A DNA stretch of 64,000 bases, taken from NCBI GenBank assembly GCA_005281725.1, contig SSBO01000008.1:3702671-3766670 (forward strand), in the 5' to 3' direction. A program made the translations under genes and the position numbers. Under the pieces are notes generated by a model. That model was not told the DNA's origin. It saw only the letters and a list, made by a program, of their open reading frames with translations, and did not search any database. Shown here piece after piece: positions 51,808 through 63,796 of the stretch. This DNA comes from Wuchereria bancrofti. Its lineage: Eukaryota > Nematoda > Chromadorea > Rhabditida > Onchocercidae. Numbering within the stretch: position 1 is the stretch's first letter; every line of letters begins with the position of its first letter.

Positions 51808-52698
51808 AAATAAAAACAACTTTTATTATCTGTTTTTTAGGAAAAGAAAAGTAGCAATTTCAAAGAGCATATTTATTATTATTAATTAATATTGAATTAG
51901 ACTTAATCAGGAATAGCTATTTTCTTATCAAATTGTATCAGAAATGGTTAGCACGAACTTAAGCTTAATTTTACATTTTTTTTTTTTCACTTTCTTGGCT
52001 TTACAACTTTGTTTATGTTAAATTTACTAATTTCTTATTTAAAAGTAAAAATTTAAAAGTAAAAAAAAAGATTTAAAAGTAAAAAAAAAGAAAGAAAAAA
52101 TTCTTCAAAATCTAAGATCAAAAGAGGAAATCTTACTATTTCCATTGTTTATCATTGTTGTTTTTATTTTATCAATTGTTAAACAATTCAAAATCATACA
52201 ATCATTGAAAATGAATTTTTTTAATTCCTTTACAATCCAAACTTTTCATCAATTTAATCAAATTTTTTCAATCCTAATTTTTTTTTCTCCAAAGTAAAAT
52301 CTTTTGCTTCTCATGAACTTTCCGATGTGACCAAAAAATTGTCACTCAATTTTCAAAAATGTCATACTGAAAATGAAAAATACTTCATGCTAAAAAGTTA
52401 ATAAATTTCAGCCATTGCTTGAAACAATTAACAAAATCTAAAAATAATTTCATCAATTTTTACAAAAATTCATCGAATAAATCATTTGTTTATTTTCGAA
52501 TATTTTCAACTATTATTTCAATATTATCTACAAATTTTGATAACATAATTTTACAATTTGAAATGACATAAAAGATTTTAAATTTTAGCATTCTTCAAAA
52601 AGAAGAACTGTTCAATTTCTTTTCATTTTATACATTTTCCATTTCACATTCCAATCAATTGTTTACGGTACTAAATTTAAGGCCAAATTTAAGAAGAA

Positions 52699-52748
52699 TG
52701 TGTGTATATGTATGTATGTGTGTATGTCTGTATGTGTGTGTATGTGTC
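52699..52748. repeat. TG/TATG microsatellite
   Basis: Mixed GTGT and ATGT units over about 50 bp. Confidence 0.93.
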
Positions 52749-52779
52749 ACTTTTATAAATTCAATCGTTGCAGTTGTCC

Positions 52780-52795
52780 CCTTTGATCTTTGATG
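52780..52795. promoter_or_regulatory. Overlapping TCF/LEF-type sites
   Basis: CCTTTGATCTTTGATG contains CCTTTGATCT, the reverse of AGATCAAAGG, and an overlapping CTTTGATG. No gene is assigned nearby. Confidence 0.3.
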
Positions 52796-54224
52796 TCATC
52801 TTCCCAATTATATAAATATATAAATACGATTTTTTTTCTGAACAAGCAAAAGTTTATAAAATGTAATATCATCGATGTTTTTTTTTCTTCTCTCTCTCTC
52901 TCTCTCTTTCTTTCTCCCTCTTACTCTTTCCCTTTTTGTTTATGTACATTTTTTTTTTTGGATGAACATTTGAGAGTAAAAATAAAAATAAATCAAATCA
53001 CCCTTTTGTTATTAATAATAATTGACAGTATCCGGGTTGAAGCAAAGTAAACATTATCATTCAACAAATGCATTAGTATCATTCAAATTATGAATAAATA
53101 ATTAAATTAAATTTAAAAAATTTAACAAAAGAATAAGAAAATAAACTTAAAAATTTAACAAAGGAATAGAAAAATAAATTTAAATTCAAAATCAAACAAA
53201 TAGCTAAAAGTTTAGGAGTAAATAGAAATTTTAACCATTTATTAAACAAATTTCAATCAAATGATAATTTATTTTTTTTTTTAATTGAAATAATTTCACT
53301 ATAAAAAAACGAAAAAAAAGTTAATGCAATCACATTAAAATGGATTATAAATAATACTTTTAAATAATGCTTTATCCAATTTTATCATTATTAAATTGCT
53401 AATTAATTAAATTCTCGAATGATCATTGATTATTTTAACCTAAATGTATTCAATGTAATAATTAGCCTTGCATTATTACAAACCACTTATCAATATTCTC
53501 TTTCCCTCTTTTTTTTTATTTGTCAATTTTCAAGTGACACTTCAACATGAAATTGTCCAGCTGTTTTTTTTTTTTTTCTCTCCCTTTCTCTTCTCTTCCA
53601 TATTTTATCTTTCAATTGCTTTCAACTGATTTTATTTAATTTATTTACTTTTCATTTCTCTTTATGCTTCCTCTCTTACATTATTATTATTTTCATTTTG
53701 AATTAAAAATTTGAATTATAATTTATATTTGATTTTAAAATTCAATTTTTTTGACAATTTTATGGAATTTTTACATGTAAAATTTATATATTCATAAAAA
53801 GAATTGCAATTGGGCAACGTACGTCTTTGAGTTTTATATTGATTTAGTTTAAGTGTTAATCCATTCGATGACTGGTTTGATAATTGATGTAATCATTTAC
53901 CGTTAATAATTAATTCTCAGATTTAGTTGTTGCATTTCATTTAAAAATGTATATTTGAAATGAATAAAATTTGTGAATAAATTATCAAAAGGAAATATAT
54001 TTTTTATACAAAATGAGTTTTGCAATGAAATAATGATAAAATTAAGCATTATTAAGTATAAATTACATACCTGAAATGTTTTAAATTGATTAAATTAACA
54101 GATTGATTAAGTAAATTGACATTTAATGATCTTTTGCAAATATCTTTTTAAAAAACTTTTGCATATATTTTATTTATTTCTGTACAACGTCATTATAAAA
54201 TATGAGGTAGAAGGAGAATTTCAT

Positions 54225-54260
54225 AATTAATTAATTAATTAATTAATTAATTAATTAATT
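54225..54260. repeat. TTAA tetranucleotide microsatellite
   Basis: Nine uninterrupted TTAA/AATT units, self-complementary. Confidence 0.95.
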
Positions 54261-57200
54261 TACATCATAAATTAAAGTATCCATTTAAGTAGCACTACTC
54301 ATGTATTCATTTGATTATCAAAATTTACATCTTATCAGTTTAGCATTGTTAAATTTTAGTCGATTACTGTTTAATATTTTTGTTCTACTATTTAAATGAT
54401 ACTTAATTTAAATGATAAGGAAAGATTTGAAAGGAAATTAAAATGTTAGCTGTAATGAAATATTTCGAAGCAATTATTAAGCTCTTCGTTAATAATACTT
54501 AAGTAAGTAATATCCGGTATGTCACTAATTTATGCATCAATGCACAATAAATTCGATTTTTTAATTTACCTCCAATCAGCCATTCTCATAAATCACAAAA
54601 TTATTTACTGATGCTTTCAAGATTTTACCTTTTATCCTGCTTTATGCCGGATATTTCTTCCTCATTAACTTTCCGGATGCAATATTGCTAGTAGATGAAT
54701 ATAACAGGGACAAATAAATTTCATACAAATTTTAAGTATTACTTTAAATTAATAATAGTATGATATATGTTAATATTATTAAAATAACAAATGATTAAAT
54801 ATTACTTTCAATTAATAAAATAGTAAAATTACATTGTTGATGATTAATTAAATTTGTTTGATAATTATTTGAGAAAAAAGAAATCTCTTAAATGATATTT
54901 GTTTTTTTTTTTTCAATTTTGATTTTTACTAATATTTTATAATTTTGCATAAACTCAATTGTTACATTAATACGAAAAGAAATGTAATGTCATAAGTTCG
55001 CCAATTTTAATCCTCAAGACAATTCGTTTAAATTTGAAAAGTTGAAGGAAACATTAGAAATGTTGAAAAAAGATTGATAGTATGATAAGTTGAGTACAAC
55101 ATACTCATAAACAAATCAAAATTTCATATATTACTGATATTTCAAGATTTTTTCAAAAATAATAATTTCCGGAATTTTTAGATATTTCTAATTTTTTTTT
55201 TTTTGCTTTATTTATATGTGTACGATATAATTTTTTATTTTAATTTCTATAATTAAACGTAAATGTCATTTGAAAAAGATTAAATTAGGAACAATTAGGT
55301 TAAGTATTAAATTAAAATGAATTTCTTTTTTTTTTTTTAAAGAGAATTAGAAGGACGCGAAATTAATGGAAAGAATCGTAAAAAAGGTAGCAAAGTTATC
55401 TTCTTTTTTTGATGAAAAAATTTTGCGCCATCCATTTGCAAATTTTATAAGTGCTTTCATCATTTTGCACAAAATCTATGATTTCAATTTGAACAAACTT
55501 TAAAAATTTCTAAATTTTAAATGAATCAAAATGTCACACTTCTAAGAGTACGCTTCAGTAATTTTGAATGCGTCAAAAATTTTACGTGGAATAATAGCAC
55601 AGATTTTTGAGAATTTTTATTTAAAATATTATCAATAACTTTCTCCACTGCAAACTATTATATTTTTTAAAAATATCATTGCGATATAAAATGAAATGAA
55701 TAAAAAATTTTTATACATTCATTTAAAATTTCAGAAAAATTACAATTTCTTAAATGAAAAAAAAAATTTTTTTTTTAAATACATACTAATATTACTAATT
55801 ATTAATTAAACATAAAAAATTTACCTTTATGAGTATTTGAAAATGATTTTGTTTTAAAGAATTAATGAAACATTTCTGTTTTACAAAACTTTAAAAATGC
55901 TAGCAATTTTGATAAATTGTTTAAAAGAGATTGAAATTAATGTTAGAAAGTTTAAAATAAGTTAGAATAGTTTTCTTTTTTCTTCTTGTGCGGCTTTTTC
56001 TTTCTTTTTTTTTTTTGAAAATTTGGTATAATACATCCGACATTTTCATCTTGCTAATTTGCTAATGTTATCAAATAATTTGAAATGCACTGAAATGCAA
56101 ATTAATTAAATTTTTTGATAAAATAATTTAAATCACATTTAAAGCGATGCCAGTGAATTAAATTTGACTTAAGTTATAATTCAAATTAATTTTTTTAGAA
56201 TTAATAACATGCAATTATTCATTTATGTCTAAATTCAAACTATGAAAAATATTATGTAAAAGTGAGTAATGCTTAAGTCATATTTTAATTTTCTAATTTA
56301 TCATACTTCACCATTCTATTTTGACTAAAATTGCTTCCAAATTTATCATCAATTTCGAATTATTTAAACTAAGCTAAATTATTAATTCAATGATATATTG
56401 CTATTTTGTTGACATATTTCATTTTCGTTTCGCATATTAATTTATGATTCACTAACTGACAATAATATTTATTACATTCTGATCAATAATATTTATTTAT
56501 TGCGCGAAAACATATCGTACATATTGAATTTATCAATTAATTTTTCTTTTTTCATTAATAAATGACATTACTCTTACTTGTTTCATTTTAATTGACTTTT
56601 TTTTTTAAAAAAAAAATTAACTCATTCAATTACTACAATTGTGAATCAAAATAATGTAATAATTTTTTCAATTCTTCATCATTTATCAATTATCGCAATT
56701 ATTTTGACGAAACATTTATCATAATACCTTAAGTAATTGAAAAATGAAATTTAGAATAATATTTTATTTAATTTTTAACATTTGTTACTTCTACTAAATA
56801 CACTTTATATTATGCTAGCAATGAAAAAAAGTTAGGAAATTTCCTAAGAAAAACATATAAACGATAAATTTAAATTTTCAAATTGTTGAAAATTGATAAA
56901 TTTCATTGTTTCTTTTGCAGCATATTTTGCCTAAATTGGAATACAAAAGCGCAAAATGAATTAATTTAATAAAATTGATTGGATGAAGAAGAAAGTTGCA
57001 AAATGAAAGTATCGTACAAATGAAAAAGAAAGAAGATGGATGATCAATGTTAAAGGATATAAAGCGATGCAACCACCTGATATTAGCATTTTTAAACAAA
57101 CCATCGCAAATGAGGTTTTCAATTTAATTTCCTTTTTTTTTCTTTTTTTTTAACAATTCAATCTTTGATCTTTCCTGTTTTTTTCTTATTGAATTGAAAA

Positions 57201-58210
57201 TATGCCAAAAAAAGAAGGCAAATATAAGTTAAATTTATTTATGCATTAATAAATTGAGAGAAAAAACAAATTTAAACAATTAACAAAAATATTTTGATCA
57301 AATTTATCACTTTATGTTTACTTACATTAGTTTTTCTTATTTGTCAATCAATGCAACATCATTTTGTATAATTTATATTTTAAGTTTAAATTTTGAAAGA
57401 AAATTTAAAATTTAAATATTATTGCTAAAATTTGCAGACAAAAAATTGAGAGACAATTTGAAAAATTTTTTATGACGAGTTATAATTTACACCTGCAATT
57501 TTCTTATTATTACTTTTACATTTTCAAGTTTCTTTCAAATTAACATCACTTTATTTCTTTACCATCAAATTTGATGGACGAAAAGTTGTGCTGTAATATT
57601 ACTGATAAATGAAAATATGATGTAACTCACAAAAATTTTAAAAATGTATGTAAATAAATTAAAATTGTGTAAATTATTGCCACTCAGAAATTATTGCAAA
57701 ACACTTAAACTTGATGTTGTAACAAAATTATAAATCATCAAAAAATTTTTATTACTTTCTCAAAAATCAAAGTTAAAAATCAAAAATAAAAAAAAACGAA
57801 TAATTTTATGTACACAATTATAAAGTAAAAAAAAAGAGAAAAAATAAAAATTAAATGTTATAAAGTGGTTTAAAAAAAAATTAGACGAAATAGAAGTGAA
57901 TTGGTGATTTTAAAAAAAAAAAAAATTATCAAAAAGAAAAAAAAAACGAACCCACCCATTTCTCATTTCTTTTATTTCTTTTTTTTTTTCTCTCATTTTC
58001 TTAAATTTCATCCAACAATTCCATTTTTACCAATGTGAACTTGAAGAGGACCAGTTGATTACGGCGACAGATATCATCAAATGCTCTAATTAAATAATTA
58101 GACAAACAATTCATTCAGCTATTTTGTCTGAATGTTACAAAATACCCTGCGGGTAAATTTAATAAATATAACTAAATTGACTAATTAATTTTATAAGGTA
58201 TCATTTGACA

Positions 58211-58232
58211 CGCACACACACACACACGCACA
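58211..58232. repeat. Short CA microsatellite
   Basis: CGCACACACACACACACGCA. Confidence 0.9.
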
Positions 58233-59664
58233 TTTATTATTACATTCGCTTATAAAATGCTTTCATTTTTGTATCATTTAATCAATCTTTATCAATTATC
58301 ATTATTATCATCTAATGCTATCACTAACAACTATATCAACATTCATTCATTTATCAATCTGTGATAATTTGTTGATTCGAATTATTTGAATTGCTTCTGT
58401 CGTCACTGTCAATTTGACATTTCCTTTTTGCGCTGATCACAAACAAATTTGTTAGGCAAAATATTAAAATCAATTTTTTCATTCATTCAAGGATTATGGT
58501 ATTATTTCGCATAAGAGATGTGGTAAGTTTAATTTTATAACTTTTTTTTTTGAAGTTTCCTTTTTTTTTTTTGAATAAAGCAAATTTTAAATCTTTAATA
58601 AATTATCATACTGGCATAAAGTATGTTTTGAAAAATATAAGCCTTGTAAAACTGCCATTCACAATTATTTCATTCATACATAAATATTAAATTGAAAAAT
58701 TAAAAATTAGGAGAAATTTTATAGTATTTTTTTGTTTACTTTTTTTCTAAACTTTGATTAGTAATTAAATTATGCAACATTCTGAAATTCAACAAGTGTT
58801 CAATTTTTATGAATATAAACTATTAAATTATTTTTAAGTAATACTTTAATCTTTAGTTAAGAAGTTATAATCTATCTGTTAGCCAAACATACAATTCTAT
58901 GAATCTTTTTCATTTTTTTTTTTCCGCATTCTTTGAAAATATCATACTATTATTTTGGATTAATGTAAATAGAAAGGAAAACTAATTCCTCGTCTAACCT
59001 TTAACCTTTAATTGATTTTAGGAAGAACGTATGGGTTTCGATGTCTTATATATCTAATACGAACTTTTTTACTTCATTTTTAGCAATTTTAAATTTAGCT
59101 CTGAAAATAGTAATATAAAATAACGTTTGTTTTTTAAATTTTTTTTTAGAAAAAGTAAAATAACTTATTTATTCTTAAAAAAAAGATAAAATAATACTAT
59201 CTTTAAATGACATCTTTAAATTTAAAATTTAGCGCATCTGAGAATAAAATGTGGCTAATAGCCATAGGCTAAGGATTTTTTTTTTGAATATAATTTAAAA
59301 TTTAATTTTATCTCAATTTCCTCAATGTCAATGTCTTTGTCAATTATGATATGTTTTTGTCTCTATCATTAATTAACTTATACCTTACTTATAAGTTTTA
59401 TTTCAAATTCTTCTAAAAATAAAAGATTTCAAATAAAAAAGGAAAAATTATAAGAATTAAATTTAGAATTGTAACTCAAAATAAAATGGAATAAAATTTA
59501 ACATTGCAAAACAGTTGTTATCTATTAATTAATCTTTCCTTTCTTTTTTTTTTTTTTTGATGAGTTATTTAAACAAAAATAAAAGTTTCGAACATCTGTT
59601 TGCTAATTATAATAATATAATTTTGTACCAGCAATTAGCCATAAATTATTTTTTCATTACATTT

Positions 59665-59702
59665 TCTCCCTCTCTCCCTCTCTCCCCTCTCCCTCTCTCC
59701 CT
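59665..59702. repeat. TCTCCC-type pyrimidine repeat
   Basis: About six CTCTCCCT-like units, all C and T on the plus strand. Confidence 0.9.
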
Positions 59703-60914
59703 TGTTTACATTTAATGATAATTGAACTAAGTAATATTTACATTTAGCTTTAAGTTTCGTTCATCCTCTTTTCTTTTTCTTAAAAATAAAAATTAGGAAT
59801 TTTTTGATGACAAAATTTGTTTCATTTCAATTTTTATTCCAATTTTTTGTTTGTAATTATTCTGCTTGTAATTAATAAATTATTTTAAATTCTAGCAATG
59901 TAATCTATCAGTAATCAATGCAATTTATTTCGAGATGAATCAAATTTTATTGAAATTACTTTTAGCTATTGCAAAATGATTCATTCATTATAAATGAAAA
60001 TTTTGGAAGGTTGCATAAGAGATATTTCAATTTTGATTAAATTTAGCTACTAATTAATTTATTTTAATTTTTCTTCTTATAAAAACAATTTACTCTAAAA
60101 ATATTGCTTATTCATTAACGCAATTTACGATACAATAATCAAAAAATTAAAAATTTAAAGTCATTACTTTACTTTAAATTAATTCATTCTTACTACTTTT
60201 GTAAACAAATAAATGATAAAATTTAAATGATAAAACTATTATTTTAATTTGGTCGACTAATTGAATTTATATTTCAAGTAATAATTTTAAATAAATTCAT
60301 GAATGAATTAAATCTTTAAAATAAATAAAAACAATCAAAACATTTTCATTTGTTTATTTATTGAATTTTTTTTTTTTGTTTTCTTTAAATTAATAGAAAA
60401 ATGAAATGGGCTCAGTGGATTTGTTAAAAAAATTGCAATTTTCATTTATTTATTACACATTTAATAATAATTTATATATTTGTAATACAAAGGTAAAAAA
60501 TAAAAGTTAAAGAGGAAAAAATTGATAAATAATATAAGAAATAAGAAAAATAATCATATTGATTATTAAGTATACGAGTAAAATGTAATTTGGTATAAAG
60601 TAAGAAATTTAAATGTAAAAAAATTGATAACAATTAAACCATTTGATTTTTACAGTAGTTAAAATAGTTTAATAATTACAATTTACTATAAAATACGTTT
60701 ATCCTTACTTTTTTTTAGTCCTTGATAAGTGATAAGGATAAAGTTAATTTTTTAGTCATAAATGGAAAATAAGGTTTATTAAACAAACGATAATTTAAAA
60801 ATTTTTAAACTAACCCTCGTGTAAATAAAAATTTAAATTTTAAAAATTTAATAGTTGTTTTGTTGAAATGCTTCAAAATGTAATAAAGTTGTCTCTAAAT
60901 GTTTTCATTTTTGG

Positions 60915-62179
60915 TATGCTAAAGTTGCAGTGACATATTTTAGCCTATCATTAAAAAATTTTTAAAATTAACTTTTAGTGAAATTATTCGGTGAAAATCC
61001 TTTCTTGCATCTAAATAATTTGATTAAATCTTTTCAAAAACTAAAAATTTATGAAATTTTGGATTTGCTGTGATATTTTTCATTTAAAATTAGAATATTT
61101 ACCAAAAAAAAGCTGTAATATAAGCTTATTTCTTCGTTCAATTGAGCATGTAAAAAAATTGATAATTAATTGATAATTTAGTGATAATCTGTGATTAACA
61201 AATAATATAAACAGGAAAAATATGATGAATATTTACATATAAAATAGGCGAACAAACTAATTCAAATTTTAGCTTTAATAAATTATTTTAAAATTTTTTA
61301 CTCTTTTTTTGAATTTTATGCAAAATACATTTTGCTGTTCAGTAAATTTTTACATTTCAAAAAAGTTTAAATTTTTAACTTTTTAATTTTAAAATGCAAA
61401 ATTTTATCTTTTAGAAGTAATTTATAAATAGTTTTCGAGAACAATCAAAATTTTTTCCCAAAAGAAAAATTTGATTTTCATCTAACGATGCTACCTGTTA
61501 GTCAATAAAAATGTACAAAGAAAGGAAAATACTAAATTCATTTTTTTTTTATAAAAAAATTCTAATTCGAATTTAATTTTTATAATTAAAAACTTTCAAC
61601 AGATGAAATTTCATTTATGCATTCCTTAAAATGATTTCCTCTTACATAAAGAAATATTAATATAAAGTGTGAAAAAATATTTCTTAAAAATAATAACTCA
61701 TTAAAGTTTAATTTTAAAATACTTTCTTTTTTTTATATTGTCAAATTTTTTCAAAATGAAAATACTTTCAAAAAAAAAAATATAGCAACTTTTTGTTTTT
61801 CATATTTTTCATATTTTAGTACATTAACTAATATTTCAAAAAATTTTTCACAACTTCTTATAAATTCAAAGAATTACATGTCGTATAAGCATAAATATAC
61901 CTACCAATTAACTTACTTTTCTTAAAAAGGAAACTTTTAAAATTATTACACAATGAAATCTAAGTTTAACTAAAAAGAACAAAACTAATTCTTTTTTTTC
62001 TTAAATTTAAAATTTGAATTCTTTTAACAAAAAAAAAGCAAACAAACAAATAATAATATTCAAAGATATTCGAAGATATAAATATAATAAGAAAAACTTT
62101 TAATTTTTTTACTTTCATTTATTAGCTTGAAATAATTTCTTTCTTTCTTTTTTTTGTCTAAAATAGAAATCTAATTAAA
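60915..62179. repeat. 1,265-bp direct duplication, first copy
   Basis: Starts TATGCTAAAGTTGCAGTGAC and ends GAAATCTAATTAAA. The second copy at 62181-63445 has exactly the same length and shows no difference in any line that I compared. AT-rich, with no coding sequence recognised. Confidence 0.95.
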
Positions 62180-62180
62180 N
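62180..62180. other. Undetermined base / assembly join
   Basis: A single N, the only ambiguous base that I saw in the window, placed exactly between two identical 1,265-bp blocks. This is typical of two overlapping contig ends joined without merging. Confidence 0.9.
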
Positions 62181-63445
62181 TATGCTAAAGTTGCAGTGAC
62201 ATATTTTAGCCTATCATTAAAAAATTTTTAAAATTAACTTTTAGTGAAATTATTCGGTGAAAATCCTTTCTTGCATCTAAATAATTTGATTAAATCTTTT
62301 CAAAAACTAAAAATTTATGAAATTTTGGATTTGCTGTGATATTTTTCATTTAAAATTAGAATATTTACCAAAAAAAAGCTGTAATATAAGCTTATTTCTT
62401 CGTTCAATTGAGCATGTAAAAAAATTGATAATTAATTGATAATTTAGTGATAATCTGTGATTAACAAATAATATAAACAGGAAAAATATGATGAATATTT
62501 ACATATAAAATAGGCGAACAAACTAATTCAAATTTTAGCTTTAATAAATTATTTTAAAATTTTTTACTCTTTTTTTGAATTTTATGCAAAATACATTTTG
62601 CTGTTCAGTAAATTTTTACATTTCAAAAAAGTTTAAATTTTTAACTTTTTAATTTTAAAATGCAAAATTTTATCTTTTAGAAGTAATTTATAAATAGTTT
62701 TCGAGAACAATCAAAATTTTTTCCCAAAAGAAAAATTTGATTTTCATCTAACGATGCTACCTGTTAGTCAATAAAAATGTACAAAGAAAGGAAAATACTA
62801 AATTCATTTTTTTTTTATAAAAAAATTCTAATTCGAATTTAATTTTTATAATTAAAAACTTTCAACAGATGAAATTTCATTTATGCATTCCTTAAAATGA
62901 TTTCCTCTTACATAAAGAAATATTAATATAAAGTGTGAAAAAATATTTCTTAAAAATAATAACTCATTAAAGTTTAATTTTAAAATACTTTCTTTTTTTT
63001 ATATTGTCAAATTTTTTCAAAATGAAAATACTTTCAAAAAAAAAAATATAGCAACTTTTTGTTTTTCATATTTTTCATATTTTAGTACATTAACTAATAT
63101 TTCAAAAAATTTTTCACAACTTCTTATAAATTCAAAGAATTACATGTCGTATAAGCATAAATATACCTACCAATTAACTTACTTTTCTTAAAAAGGAAAC
63201 TTTTAAAATTATTACACAATGAAATCTAAGTTTAACTAAAAAGAACAAAACTAATTCTTTTTTTTCTTAAATTTAAAATTTGAATTCTTTTAACAAAAAA
63301 AAAGCAAACAAACAAATAATAATATTCAAAGATATTCGAAGATATAAATATAATAAGAAAAACTTTTAATTTTTTTACTTTCATTTATTAGCTTGAAATA
63401 ATTTCTTTCTTTCTTTTTTTTGTCTAAAATAGAAATCTAATTAAA
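62181..63445. repeat. 1,265-bp direct duplication, second copy
   Basis: Second copy of 60915-62179. Flanking sequence diverges at once on both sides (GG after the second copy, N after the first). Confidence 0.95.
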
Positions 63446-63796
63446 GGAAGAGTGTAATTAATTTTATAATTAATTAAGAATGAAATGATCAAAATGTGAA
63501 CAATTTGCATTAAAAATGAATAAAAATCATCATTACTTACGCTGAATTTTCGTCATTGTCACATAACTATAATTCATTTACATTTATCAATAATATCCGT
63601 TCCACTTTTCACGCCTTTTTTTTTTTTTTTGATTTAGTTTTTTGAAATTCGATGAAACAATTTCACAAAATAACTATCTAAAGAAGGACAAAATGAAATC
63701 ATTCAATTATTAAAAAATGATATTATAAATTCATTTTCAAAAATTCATTTTTGCCCTTTTTCCTTTTTCATTCCATTCGCAATTAGTAATAACAAA

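Larger units (their letters stand above)
48039..63796. other. Gene-poor AT-rich region with scattered repeats
   Basis: Nearly 16 kb without a gene that I can assemble. Content: microsatellites, an inverted repeat at 51478-51807, short tandem duplications (for example near 53115-53175), and the 1,265-bp duplication around the N at 62180. A few coding-looking islands (near 51057, 54600, 55343, 56921, 57007, 58031, 58496 and 59022) are described in the findings. They may be exons of a long-intron gene or chance. Confidence 0.5.

Noticed and set aside
60915..63445. Interpretation of the 1,265-bp repeats as LTRs of a retroelement
   Set aside because: The copies are directly adjacent apart from one N, contain no TG...CA ends, no internal coding region and no visible target-site duplication.
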